The notes under the pieces: generated by a model
The model's input: the letters and a program-made list of their open reading frames with translations, nothing else
What the model was told of the DNA's origin: nothing
Databases searched by the model: none
Program-made: the position numbers and the translations under genes
In this document: piece by piece, positions 24,812-32,937 of the stretch
How positions within the stretch are numbered: the stretch's first letter is position 1
Layout: every line of letters begins with the position of its first letter
Source: CAZTNW01 sp964614945
GTDB lineage: Bacteria; Caldisericota; JANLFM01
DNA length: 64,000 nucleotides
Direction: 5' to 3'
Assembly (NCBI GenBank): GCA_964614945.1
Contig: CAZTNW010000005.1
Span: 1-64,000, forward strand

Positions 24812-26041
24812 GTGAGGCCTTCTCGCCCGGCAAAAGCGAAGGGTTCCGACCGGGAAGCCTGGTTCCTCGTTTTCTCACAGGCGGCTGCGGCTTGGCCGGT
24901 GGGCTTCCTTACGGTAGTTCTGCCCATCTATCTGAAGAAGGTGGGGATCGAGCCCTTCTGGATCGGCAGCTTCTTTACCCTCTCCGGCTTACTGAGCTCG
25001 GGGATTCTAATTCTTCTCGGCCCGAAGTTCGACCGGTTGAAGAGGAGACCATTCCTCCTTCTGGGGACCGCTGCACCTCTTTTAGGCTTTCTCCTTCTGG
25101 CCCTCGTTCCTCAGACCTGGAGCATCGTGATGGTGAGCATCATCGGCGGATTCGGCATTACCGGCGGACTGGCGGGGGCACTGGTCGGCGCCACCTACAA
25201 CCCCTTCCTCGTTGAGAAATCCGGAGTGGAGAGAAGCACCAGGTTCCTCAGCTACATGACCTCCTGGTGGCTCTTGGCCGTGACCATTGGTTCTCTCTGC
25301 GGCGGTCTACCCGACCTTCTCGTCAATAGGGGGATGGATTTTCTTGCTGCCTACCGCGTCGGGTTTCTCCTCTGTGCCTTTTTCGTGGTCCTCGCCGCCA
25401 TCTTTATCCTCCCGGTGAAGGAGGGAGAGGGACGCGTTTTGAAGGAGCCGATCAGCTTTCCCCGCAATCACGAGGCAAGGAAGCTGATCCGGCGCTTCGG
25501 CCTGAACCAGATTTTCGTCGGGATGGGGGCGGGATTCGTCGTCCAGCTCCTGTCCCTCTGGTTTTTTCTCAAGTTCCAGGCGAGCGAGATGCAGATCTCG
25601 CCCTGGTTTGCCGCCGCGAGCTTCATAGCGACGCTCGGAGTCTACCTCGTGCCGCGGATGACCGAAATCAGAGGGAAAGTGGTCGCCACCGCGGTGATGC
25701 AGGTACTGTCGGCGCTCGCCGTCCTGGCGATGCCGTTTGTGGGGCATTACATCGCGGCTGCAGTCTTCTACCTTGTCCGCACTACCCTGATGAATATGTC
25801 CTGGCCCGCCCAGAACGCCTTCCTCTTGACGAGCGTACCGCGGGAGCTGCGTTCCTCGGCGGTGAGCGTTTCCAACGCCGCCTTCGGCTTCTTCTCCTCA
25901 GTCACCCCTCTTCTTGGCGGCCTCCTGATCCAGGAGGGCTACCTTGACCTCCCCTTCTTCTTGGGCGGGCTTTCCTTCTTAGCGTCTGGCCTCACCTTCT
26001 TTTTCTTCTTCCGTCGATCGGAGAAGCTCGAACGTCAGTAG
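24812..26041 (+). CDS. Major facilitator superfamily transporter
   Basis: Inner-membrane secondary transporter of 409 residues with about 12 hydrophobic segments. The loop between helices 2 and 3 reads GPKFDRLKRRP, the MFS motif A position, and GFGITGGLAGALVGATYNP fits helix 4-5. The central loop of about residues 205-225 is charged. Substrate is unknown. GTG start directly after the peptidase stop (TGATGTG), so translation is coupled. Its last bases overlap the 3' end of the Nif3-like gene on the other strand by seven. Confidence 0.85.
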   Translation: MRPSRPAKAKGSDREAWFLVFSQAAAAWPVGFLTVVLPIYLKKVGIEPFWIGSFFTLSGLLSSGILILLGPKFDRLKRRPFLLLGTAAPLLGFLLLALVPQTWSIVMVSIIGGFGITGGLAGALVGATYNPFLVEKSGVERSTRFLSYMTSWWLLAVTIGSLCGGLPDLLVNRGMDFLAAYRVGFLLCAFFVVLAAIFILPVKEGEGRVLKEPISFPRNHEARKLIRRFGLNQIFVGMGAGFVVQLLSLWFFLKFQASEMQISPWFAAASFIATLGVYLVPRMTEIRGKVVATAVMQVLSALAVLAMPFVGHYIAAAVFYLVRTTLMNMSWPAQNAFLLTSVPRELRSSAVSVSNAAFGFFSSVTPLLGGLLIQEGYLDLPFFLGGLSFLASGLTFFFFFRRSEKLERQ

Positions 26042-26787
26042 GGGCAGGGCATCTCCAGGAAGGAGTGCTTCAGACCGAAGTGGCTTTCAAGTAGTTCCCC
26101 CAGCGCCCGGACCCCCAGCTTTTCCGTGGCGTAGTGGCCGGCGACGACGACGCTCTGTCCGGCATCTTCCGCCTGGCGGAAGAAAGAGAGGCTGATCCCT
26201 CCGGTGAGGATCAGATCGAAGCGTTTCAATCCCTCGCGCAGCACGTCTCCTCCGAAACCGGAGACGAGCGCTACGCTTCTGACTTCCTTCTTGCCGAAGG
26301 CCCAGTATTCCACCCGATTTTTCAGTCCGGACTCGAGGGAAGAGGAGACCTCCTCGATGGAGAGGGACCGGGGAAGTGACCCTGAGACTCCGACATAGAT
26401 TCCACCCTTATAGAGAGCGAAGGGCTGGCGTTCGGTGAGCTCGAGGAGATCGGCGAGCAGGGCGCTGTTTCCCACCTGGGGGTGGATGTCCAGAGGAAGG
26501 TGGGAGGCATAGAGGGCGGGTCCTCCCTGGAAGAGGGCCTTCATGCGGAGGTAATCCACTCCGCTAAAGGGAAAGGGCCCATCCCAGAAGAGGCCGTGGT
26601 GAACGATGAGAAGCTCGGCCCCCTTTGTCCGCGCGGCCTCGAAAGCCTTGAGGCTCGCGTCGACAGAGGTGGCGACGCGGGAGATCTCCCGCTCCTCTCC
26701 CACCTGGAGCCCGTTCAACGATGAATCGGTGATTTCTCCCTTTTTCAGGAAGTCGTCCAGAAATTCGATCAGTTCGCTTAACTTCAT
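26035..26787 (-). CDS. Nif3-like dinuclear metal centre protein
   Basis: Member of the Nif3/YbgI/YqfO family: toroidal hexamers with two metal ions per subunit and no agreed physiological role, sometimes annotated as GTP cyclohydrolase 1 type 2. The 250 residues show the metal-binding motifs in order: LIVHHGLFWDGP near 60-70, YASHLPLDIHPQVGN near 92-106 and VVAGHYATEKLGVRAL near 215-230. AAGGAGG seven bases before the ATG supports the start. It overlaps the stop of the upstream GH3-like gene by four bases and so is translationally coupled to it. Confidence 0.92.
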   Translation of the reverse strand: MKLSELIEFLDDFLKKGEITDSSLNGLQVGEEREISRVATSVDASLKAFEAARTKGAELLIVHHGLFWDGPFPFSGVDYLRMKALFQGGPALYASHLPLDIHPQVGNSALLADLLELTERQPFALYKGGIYVGVSGSLPRSLSIEEVSSSLESGLKNRVEYWAFGKKEVRSVALVSGFGGDVLREGLKRFDLILTGGISLSFFRQAEDAGQSVVVAGHYATEKLGVRALGELLESHFGLKHSFLEMPCPY

Positions 26788-27656
26788 GGCAATCCTCCTT
26801 CATGAGAGATATCGTGCAGGTAGAAGCTCGCAAGCGGATAGCTTCCCTCTTTCCCCAGAATGCGGTAGCGATCCTCACCTAGAGCGAGGATCAGGTCGCC
26901 GACGCGATAGTTAGGAAGAAGGGGGGTTGTGACGATCAGCGCTCCAATTTCCTTTCGTTTGAGCATCTCGAGCGGCTTCAATCCCCTCTTTGTCTCCACC
27001 TGGAAAGAATAGCGGTCGGCACGGAAGGAAAGGCCGACACGTTTGGCACTTTGAACTGCGAAGACTCCTTCCGCCGCGGCGTAAAATTCCCTCGTTTCGG
27101 TCTGAGGGAAGAGGTTCCTGAAAAGAGGGGCGAAGATGGCAGAAATTTCCGGCGTCCCGCTCACGATTGCGTACTCGAGGGGGAATTCCCCCGCCCTTCT
27201 TTTTCCCAGCTTTCCCTTCAGCTTCCTGAGGAGGGAAAAGGTGCGGTCGGCCATTCCCACGAGCGCCCGCACCGGGCCTTTGAATTCCTCGATCACTCTC
27301 CCTATCAGCTCCCCCTCACTCCGCCAGGGGCCGTCCAGGTGGAGCAGGGGATCGCCCACCGCCTGCAGCTCTTTCCCGATGGCGGAAAAGGAGGGGAAAT
27401 CTCCCCAGGAGGTGGAGGACGTCTCCGGTTTCGTCTCCTCCACGCTGAGGCCCCTTTTTCCCTCGCCGAGGAGCTCGATGAGCCAGAGGCGAAGGAAGGA
27501 GGCGTCTTCTGTCAGAAGTTCTTCGTTCGTGGGGATAAGCGAGCATCCGCCCTTTTCCCCGCGCGAGCGCAGCAGGGAGAATGGAGGCGGGGGAAAGAAT
27601 TCGTTGAGCCTCGGACTGATGTCGCGGTACCGGAGAATGGAGACCTGCCCTTTCAT
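26784..27656 (-). CDS. GH3-like adenylating-enzyme fragment or short family member
   Basis: Protein of about 290 residues resembling the C-terminal half of GH3-type acyl-adenylating enzymes. YAAAEGVFAVQ near residue 205, the run LEMLKRKEIGALIVTTPLL near 240 and NYRVGDLILALGEDRYRI near 262 match the YGxSEG, TTxxGLYRYR and GDxV segments of that family. Normal members have about 500-550 residues, so this is either a truncated enzyme or a reduced subfamily; the N-terminal part is not recognisable. The ATG at 27656 is preferred; a TTG at 27674 lies inside the promoter-like repeat. Operon with the Nif3-like gene. Confidence 0.55.
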   Translation of the reverse strand: MKGQVSILRYRDISPRLNEFFPPPPFSLLRSRGEKGGCSLIPTNEELLTEDASFLRLWLIELLGEGKRGLSVEETKPETSSTSWGDFPSFSAIGKELQAVGDPLLHLDGPWRSEGELIGRVIEEFKGPVRALVGMADRTFSLLRKLKGKLGKRRAGEFPLEYAIVSGTPEISAIFAPLFRNLFPQTETREFYAAAEGVFAVQSAKRVGLSFRADRYSFQVETKRGLKPLEMLKRKEIGALIVTTPLLPNYRVGDLILALGEDRYRILGKEGSYPLASFYLHDISHEGGLP

Positions 27657-27672
27657 TTTGTCAGCTGGGCTC

Positions 27673-27799
27673 AATGTAACACGAACCAGCGGGAAAGGGG
27701 AACTCGATTATGAGCGTTACCGCCGGGTCAAAGAGGATGTTTGCTTGCGGCGCTGTGGCATCAGAAGGAGATTTCCTGCAGGCGGTGCTGTGTTACATT
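27673..27799. repeat. Mirrored promoter-like element in a divergent intergenic region
   Basis: AATGTAACAC at 27673-27682 and its exact reverse complement GTGTTACATT at 27790-27799 bracket the divergent region. Each, read toward its gene, contains TGTTACATT, which looks like an extended -10 box (TGn then TACATT). The arrangement would give both genes very short leaders. It could instead be a pair of operator half sites. Confidence 0.45.
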
Positions 27800-27818
27800 T
27801 ATGTAGGAGGTGATCGAA

Positions 27819-28484
27819 ATGTGGAAAGTCGCTCTTCTCTTCCTCTTCCTCTTCCTCTTCTCCCTCTGCGGATGCTCAAATGCGAAGACGGAGCCGCTGC
27901 CGGTTCTGGAAGAAGTCTCCCTCCCCGCCCCCTCCTTAAGCGGAGAAGCCAGCCTCGAAGAAATACTCGCTTTCCGTCGCTCCGTGCGGGGGTTCGACTC
28001 GAGGGAGCTCAACTGGGAGATCGTGGGCCAGTTGCTCTGGTCGGCGCAGGGGATCACCTCGCCCGATGGAAAGCGGACAGCGCCATCGGCTGGCGCGCTC
28101 TACCCTCTTGAGGTTTTCTACTTCTGGCAGGAGGGTTGGGGCCGCTATATCCCCCAGAAGCACGAGATCGAGAAGCTGGGGGCGGAGGATTTGCGGGCGG
28201 AACTCTCCCGGGCCGCGCTGAACCAAGCGTGGGTGAAGGAGGCCCCGGCCCTATTCCTCGTCGCCGCAAGAGTGGAGAAGATGGCCGTCAAGTACGGGGA
28301 AAGGGGGGAACGCTTCGCCACGCTCGAGGCGGGTCAAGCCGCCCAGAACCTTCTCCTCCAGGCGACGGCCCTCGATCTGGGAGCGGTCCCCGTGGGATCA
28401 TTTGACGACGCGGACATCACCCGCATCATCAGAACCGATATTCTTCCTCTCTATCTGATACCGGTGGGTTACCCGGCGATGTAG
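27819..28484 (+). CDS. SagB/ThcOx-type nitroreductase-fold lipoprotein
   Basis: FMN-binding oxidoreductase family protein made as a lipoprotein. The signal peptide is KVALLFLFLFLFSLCGC with the lipobox Cys at about residue 19. The rest matches the SagB/ThcOx family: LEEILAFRRSVRGFDSREL near 50, TAPSAGALYPLEVFYF near 92 and LEAGQAAQNLLLQATALDLG near 170, segments that hold FMN. SagB relatives oxidise azolines in peptide toxins, but many are free-standing with unknown substrates; no cyclodehydratase gene is near. ATG at 27819 is chosen with AGGAGG eight bases upstream; a GTG at 27810 overlaps the site. Being outside the membrane is unusual for the family. Confidence 0.85.
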   Translation: MWKVALLFLFLFLFSLCGCSNAKTEPLPVLEEVSLPAPSLSGEASLEEILAFRRSVRGFDSRELNWEIVGQLLWSAQGITSPDGKRTAPSAGALYPLEVFYFWQEGWGRYIPQKHEIEKLGAEDLRAELSRAALNQAWVKEAPALFLVAARVEKMAVKYGERGERFATLEAGQAAQNLLLQATALDLGAVPVGSFDDADITRIIRTDILPLYLIPVGYPAM

Positions 28485-28525
28485 ATCGGGAGAGCCTGTC
28501 TATATTCCTTCCTCGCCTCTTCGCT

Positions 28526-29092
28526 TTAGCCCGAAGCCTTCACAAAGGCCTCCCGGCCAAGATCGAAGGCCCTCTGGTTTACATCCTCCAGGCGCTTCAC
28601 GATCTTTCTGATGGTCTCCTTGAAACTCTCCGGCGGGAAGGGAAAGAGGTGGCTCGCTGCCCCCAGGAGGACAACGTTCATGCACTGCGGATTCCCCGCC
28701 TCTCTGGCCAGCTCGACGGCCGGAATGAGAATCAATTCCTGCGCCCGCACTTTCTCCATCACTTCATCCTGCGAGTAGGGGATCGGGTTGGGGGCGAAGT
28801 TCTGGCTGACGACGGCCTTCCCGGAAGGGGAGAGGAACTGGATGCTGCGTAGCGCCTCGATCGGCTCTAAGCCGAGCAGGATATCCGCGGTGCCTTTCTC
28901 GATCAGAGGGCTCCAGACTTTCTCCCCCACACGGACGAGGGACTGCACCGATCCACCGCGCTGGGCGAGCCCCTTGATTTCCGAGCGCTTCGCCTCCCAG
29001 CCGTAACCAAGGGCGGTATAGGCGATGATGCTGGCGACGAGAAGGTTCCCCTGACCGCCGACACCGGCGATAACTACATCCACTTTCTTCAT
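28526..29092 (-). CDS. iorB: Indolepyruvate:ferredoxin oxidoreductase, beta subunit
   Basis: Second subunit of the CoA-acylating oxidoreductase for aryl pyruvates formed from aromatic amino acids. The 188 residues show the 2-ketoacid oxidoreductase gamma-type fold: VVIAGVGGQGNLLVASII at 5-22, EIKGLAQRGGSVQSLVR near 38-54 and ADILLGLEPIEALR near 70. The start at 29092 (MKKVDVVIAG) follows AAAAGGAGAAAATC; the longer frame extending to 29617 is only an overlap with the other reading frame of iorA. ATG overlaps the iorA stop by four bases. Confidence 0.92.
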   Translation of the reverse strand: MKKVDVVIAGVGGQGNLLVASIIAYTALGYGWEAKRSEIKGLAQRGGSVQSLVRVGEKVWSPLIEKGTADILLGLEPIEALRSIQFLSPSGKAVVSQNFAPNPIPYSQDEVMEKVRAQELILIPAVELAREAGNPQCMNVVLLGAASHLFPFPPESFKETIRKIVKRLEDVNQRAFDLGREAFVKASG

Positions 29093-30636
29093 GATTTTCT
29101 CCTTTTCGCCTCGGTCAGACATTCGGAGCGGGAGATCAGCATGAAGGGTCCCTCCTGGGCGTAGGCCCGGCGAAAGATTACCTCGAGCTCGCTTTCCGGC
29201 TTGTAAGGACTGAAGACCTGGTAGGGAACGGCGAGGCCCTCCAGCACCTGCTCCAGGGTGACGGATTGCTTTCCCTCTCCTGAGCTCGAAGGAGTGGGCT
29301 GGCCTCCAGTCATGGCGGTGAGCTCGTTGTCGAGGATCAGGATCAAAATGTCGGCCCGGTTGTGCACGGCGTCGACGAGAGGCGGTAGTCCGGCGTGGAA
29401 GAAGGTGGAATCGCCGATCACCGCCACCGGTTTCTTCACTCCCACGAAGGCGAGGCCCAGCGCCATCCCGATCGAAGCCCCCATGCAGAGGATGGTGTCC
29501 ATCGTCTCGTAGGGAGGGAATACGGCGAGGGAGTAGCAGCCGATATCGCCTGTCACGACGGCAGGGGAAAGCTTCTTCAGAGTACGGAAGGTGTTGGCGT
29601 AGCCGCAGCCGGGGCAAAAGGTGGGATAGCGAGGCGGGAGTCCTTCGAGAGGGGGAGAGGGGGAGTAGGGGAGGCCCAGGGCTTTAGCCACGAGGTCGGG
29701 AGTCATCTCCCACTGCGCCGGGAAAGTGCGATCGAGCTTGCCGTGTACCTTGAGAGATCTCCTGGCCAGTGCCCGCTCGATCACTGGTTCTCCCTCCTCC
29801 ACCACCCAGATCTCCTCGCAGTGATCCAAGAACTGCTCGAGGAGCTTACCCGGCGGGGGGTAGGTGCCGATTTTCAAAAAGGAAGATTTCCCGTCCCAAT
29901 GCTCCATAGCGTAGGTGTAGGCGATGCCAGAGGCGATGATCCCCCTTTTCGATTTCAAAATCATCCGGTTGAAGGGCGATTTTTCCCCGATTTCCTCCAG
30001 AACTTTCTGCTTCTCGTTGAGCCTCTGATGGAGGACGCGGGCATGCTGGGGAACGACCACCCAGCGTTTCCTGTCCTTCTCTAACTTGAGGTCGTTTTCC
30101 TTGCGGATCTCCTCGCTCAGCTCCACCGGAGATTCGCCGTAGCAGACCCGGGTCACCAGCCGGAGGAGGACCGGCAGTTTGAGCTCTTCCGAAAGCTCGA
30201 AGGCCGTTTTCGTCATGTCATAGGCCTCCTGGGAGTCCGAGGGTTCAAGGCACAGGGTCTTGGCAAAGGCGGCGAAGAGGCGAGAATCCTGCTCGTTCTG
30301 AGAAGAATACATACTCGGGTCGTCTCCCACGGCGAGGACCAAGCCCCCGTTAACCCCGGTGTAGACGCTGTTGATGAAGGGGTCGGCCGCCACGTTGAGC
30401 CCGATGTGCTTCATCGAGCAGAGGGCTCTTTTGTTGGCGTAGGAGGCTCCCAGAGCCGTCTCGTAGGCGACCTTCTCATTCGAGGACCAGACGTGGGGAA
30501 CGTTCGTGCCGCTTCTGGCTACCGCCTCCTGGATTTCGGAGGCCGGCGTGCCAGGATAGGCGGTGGATAGGCTGATCCCGGCATGAATGGCTCCCCAGGC
30601 AACCGCTTCATCCCCCGACAAGAGCACTTTGTTCAA
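29089..30636 (-). CDS. iorA: Indolepyruvate:ferredoxin oxidoreductase, alpha subunit lacking the ferredoxin domain
   Basis: Thiamine-diphosphate catalytic subunit; oxidatively decarboxylates indolepyruvate and related acids to acyl-CoA, reducing ferredoxin. From the N-terminus: pyrimidine-binding domain (LSGDEAVAWGAIHAGISLST), a domain with SSNEKVAYETALGASYANKR, and the pyrophosphate-binding domain with CPGCGYANTF, GDIGCYSL and the GDST..NELTAMTGGQPTP segment. It stops at 515 residues, right after ISRSECL, whereas typical IorA continues to about 600 or more with a two-[4Fe-4S] ferredoxin domain. No frameshifted ferredoxin remnant follows; iorB starts at once. Electrons must therefore leave by a separate ferredoxin. 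Confidence 0.92.
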   Translation of the reverse strand: MNKVLLSGDEAVAWGAIHAGISLSTAYPGTPASEIQEAVARSGTNVPHVWSSNEKVAYETALGASYANKRALCSMKHIGLNVAADPFINSVYTGVNGGLVLAVGDDPSMYSSQNEQDSRLFAAFAKTLCLEPSDSQEAYDMTKTAFELSEELKLPVLLRLVTRVCYGESPVELSEEIRKENDLKLEKDRKRWVVVPQHARVLHQRLNEKQKVLEEIGEKSPFNRMILKSKRGIIASGIAYTYAMEHWDGKSSFLKIGTYPPPGKLLEQFLDHCEEIWVVEEGEPVIERALARRSLKVHGKLDRTFPAQWEMTPDLVAKALGLPYSPSPPLEGLPPRYPTFCPGCGYANTFRTLKKLSPAVVTGDIGCYSLAVFPPYETMDTILCMGASIGMALGLAFVGVKKPVAVIGDSTFFHAGLPPLVDAVHNRADILILILDNELTAMTGGQPTPSSSGEGKQSVTLEQVLEGLAVPYQVFSPYKPESELEVIFRRAYAQEGPFMLISRSECLTEAKRRKS

Positions 30637-30661
30637 TTTTTCTCACTCCTTCATAGTGATT

Positions 30662-30690
30662 CAAGCGGGGAGGCGGGCACCTCCCGCTTG
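30662..30690 (-). terminator. Terminator-like hairpin downstream of the LigD-type gene
   Basis: CAAGCGGGGAGG (30662-30673) pairs with CCTCCCGCTTG (30680-30690) with one bulged G. It lies just beyond the 3' end of the minus-strand LigD polymerase gene and before iorA. No T-tract is evident. Confidence 0.5.
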
Positions 30691-30702
30691 ACAGTATAAC
30701 GC

Positions 30703-31629
30703 TCATTGGCCTTCGAAATCGAGGCCGATGTCTCGGAAAGCTCCTTCGAGTTCCTGGCTTCCCTCGAGAGTTCCCCGAAAAAGGTCTCCCCTCTCCTTGA
30801 GCCGATTAAAGATCGTGCGTAAGTTGAACTCCCTGGGATCCAGATCGTCCCTCAGCTCCTCCCACTCGAGCGGGCAGGATACCGGGGCTCCTGGGCGGGG
30901 CCTGATGCTGTAGACGGAGGCCAGAGTCTTGGAAATGATGTTTTGGGTGTAATCAATGCGGACTTTTCCGCTGCGCTTCTTGAGTCTCCATTCCTCCGTG
31001 ATCAAATTTGGAACGGCCTTGGCGATCAGGATGGCGATGTGCTGGGCGAACAGCCGCACCTCGTCGTAGCTGTATTTCCTCTTGATCGGTAGAAAAACGT
31101 GCAGACCGGTAGCCCCTGAAGTCTTGAGAAAGGATCTCAATTTCAATTCATCTAAGAGCAGCTTGATCAGTCGAGCCACCTGGACCACTGAGTCCATCCC
31201 GGCGGGAGGGGAGGGATCGAGGTCGAAGACCACGAAATCCGGGCGCTCCGGCAGATCCCTACGTGAGGACCAGGCGTGCATCTCGATGCAGGCCAGGTTG
31301 GCCAGCCAGACCAGGGTGGCACGATTGTTGCAGATCACCCAGCGGATTTCCTCGCCCTTGCTCTTAGACCAGTGCTCCCAGGTCAGGACCCATTCCGGGC
31401 GAGAGGGAGGGGCTTCCTTTTCCACGTAGCCGGGAGAGGTGATCCCGTCCGGATAGGGCCAGAGGGTTAAGGGACGATCCTGCAGGTGGGGGAGGAGGTA
31501 GGGGGATATATCCAGGTAATATCGAATCAGGTCCCTTTTGCGTAGGCCGAGATCCGGAAAGAGGATCTTATCGAGGTTGGATAGACTCAGCTTCCGCCTG
31601 TCGATCTCCACCGTTTCCCGTTCGCTCAT
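30703..31629 (-). CDS. LigD-type primase-polymerase domain protein
   Basis: Stand-alone archaeo-eukaryotic primase-like polymerase of the bacterial end-joining system, 308 residues. Typical segments: LSNLDKILFPDLGLRKRDLI near 15-35, YVEKEAPPSRPEW near 70, then VFDLDPSPPAGMD near 135, whose Asp pair binds catalytic metal, and SGATGLHVFLPI near 168. It adds nucleotides at double-strand breaks before ligation. In many bacteria it is fused to ligase and nuclease domains; here it is alone and neither ku nor ligD ligase is in the window. The gene ends ten bases after the DUF554 gene starts its own run upstream, so they may be co-transcribed. Confidence 0.9.
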   Translation of the reverse strand: MSERETVEIDRRKLSLSNLDKILFPDLGLRKRDLIRYYLDISPYLLPHLQDRPLTLWPYPDGITSPGYVEKEAPPSRPEWVLTWEHWSKSKGEEIRWVICNNRATLVWLANLACIEMHAWSSRRDLPERPDFVVFDLDPSPPAGMDSVVQVARLIKLLLDELKLRSFLKTSGATGLHVFLPIKRKYSYDEVRLFAQHIAILIAKAVPNLITEEWRLKKRSGKVRIDYTQNIISKTLASVYSIRPRPGAPVSCPLEWEELRDDLDPREFNLRTIFNRLKERGDLFRGTLEGSQELEGAFRDIGLDFEGQ

Positions 31630-31638
31630 CCTGCTACC

Positions 31639-32337
31639 TCAGGGCAGGAGGCTCTTAAAGAGCAGCTGCAGAAAAGGAGCGCAGAGGAGGGCTGGGAGTA
31701 AATTAGCCACCTTGATCCGGCGAATGGAGAGAAGCTCGAGCCCCAGGCAGATGACCAGAGCGCCGCCCGTAAAGCTCAGAGCGAGGATCACGTCGGGAGT
31801 GAAGGCAGAGGCCAGCCAGCTGGCGAGGAGGGTGATCCCCCCCTGATAGATCAGGATCACCAAAGCGGAGAAGATTACCCCGATTCCCAGGCTTCCGCTG
31901 AGGAAAATGGACGATGTCCCGTCCATGATCGCCTTTAAAAGGAGGAGTTGAAAATCGCCGCTCAAGCCGTCCTGTAACGATCCGAGGATAGTCATGGGGC
32001 CCAAGCAGAAAAGGAGACTGGCCGTCAGCGCCCCTCGCATCAAATTTCCCTGGCGGAAGCGCCCGGCCAATTTTTGATCCAATCCCTGAAAGGATTCGTC
32101 GATCCGGAGTAATTGACCCACGATCCCTCCCAGCACCAACGAGAGGAGAAGGGTCAGGCCGGAGGCGATGGAGTCCATTTTTAAGGACATCTGAAAACCA
32201 AGGACGAGAGTGAGCAGGCCCACGGCCTGGGTGGTGATGGTAATAAAGCTCTCTGAAATTCGTCTGCGTAGGGAAAAACCCACGAGAGTACCAATCACCA
32301 CGGCGGCAATATTGATCCAGGTGCCTATCACAGGCAA
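31639..32337 (-). CDS. DUF554 family membrane protein
   Basis: Polytopic inner-membrane protein of about 230 residues with seven or so hydrophobic segments; function unknown. The family beginning IGTWINIAAVVIGTLVG, with LLRIDESFQGLD near residue 85 and the run LFCLGPMTILGSLQDGLSG near 115, is clear. The frame is open back to 32472, but that part overlaps the divergent divIC region and is not hydrophobic in pattern, so a TTG at 32337 or GTG at 32331 is preferred; no strong ribosome binding site decides between them. Precedes the LigD polymerase gene by ten bases. Confidence 0.82.
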   Translation of the reverse strand: MPVIGTWINIAAVVIGTLVGFSLRRRISESFITITTQAVGLLTLVLGFQMSLKMDSIASGLTLLLSLVLGGIVGQLLRIDESFQGLDQKLAGRFRQGNLMRGALTASLLFCLGPMTILGSLQDGLSGDFQLLLLKAIMDGTSSIFLSGSLGIGVIFSALVILIYQGGITLLASWLASAFTPDVILALSFTGGALVICLGLELLSIRRIKVANLLPALLCAPFLQLLFKSLLP

Positions 32338-32453
32338 GACTTTAAGGAAAAACCTTGCCAAAGGCAAGATCAGGGTGGGAAAATACCGTGGAAGGAAAAA
32401 GGAACGGAGGGCGCCTCTTCGGGCAAGGGCATGCTGCACCTGCTGGGAGAAAT

Positions 32454-32873
32454 ATGAGACAGCTGAAGACAAAGAAGAAAGTAACGACCGCGGAGAAAAG
32501 GAGGCTTTTCCGCCTTTTTCTCCTCGTCGGCTTCGTTTTCCTGCTCATTCTTTCTACCTACACTCTATCCCAACGCTTCTCCAGCTATCTCGAAGCGAGA
32601 ACCGCCCTCTCAGCGGAGGAGGAAAAACTGGCCGCCCGGCGGCTCGATTACCAGGAAAGCTTGAAAATGTACGAGGAGAGCCAGTCCAGCCTCCAGATGG
32701 AGAAGTTGGCGCGGGAGGAACTGGGGATGGTCAAGCCCGGGGAGACAGTCTATCGCTTGACACCCGACCTCATACCCCCTTCTTCTTCCCCTTCGCCTGA
32801 GCCGACTGGATCGACCTTCTGGCAACGAATGTGGCAGGTGATTTCCTCCTTCTTCTCCGGCATCTTTCGTTGA
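32454..32873 (+). CDS. divIC: Septum formation initiator family protein (DivIC/FtsB-like)
   Basis: Bitopic division protein of 139 residues. A short basic cytoplasmic N-terminus (RQLKTKKKVTTAEKRRL) leads to a membrane helix at about 18-40, then a coiled coil at about 45-85 with heptad pattern (AEEEKLAARRLDYQESLKMY) and the family end LAREELGMVKPGETVYRL. It works with FtsL/DivIB at the septum. ATG at 32454 follows GGGAGA; the longer frame from 32355 has no site. The following order, S1 protein, tRNA, tilS, hpt, ftsH, is the Bacillota divIC-yabR neighbourhood, which supports the name. The C-terminal 35 residues after TPDL are Pro/Ser-rich and variable. Confidence 0.85.
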   Translation: MRQLKTKKKVTTAEKRRLFRLFLLVGFVFLLILSTYTLSQRFSSYLEARTALSAEEEKLAARRLDYQESLKMYEESQSSLQMEKLAREELGMVKPGETVYRLTPDLIPPSSSPSPEPTGSTFWQRMWQVISSFFSGIFR

Positions 32874-32898
32874 TTATTTTTCTTTCTTTCCCTATAAT
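32870..32898 (+). promoter_or_regulatory. Promoter of the S1-domain gene
   Basis: TTGATT (32870-32875), 17-base spacer, TATAAT (32893-32898). It overlaps the divIC stop codon, giving the S1 gene its own transcript. Confidence 0.65.
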
Positions 32899-32937
32899 TA
32901 ACGACAATTTTTCCAGCTCAAGGAGGGTTATTCTGAT

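Noticed and set aside
28526..29617. 363-residue fusion protein ending as IorB
   Set aside because: The first 175 residues are the alternative frame of iorA; the true IorB begins at 29092 behind a ribosome binding site.
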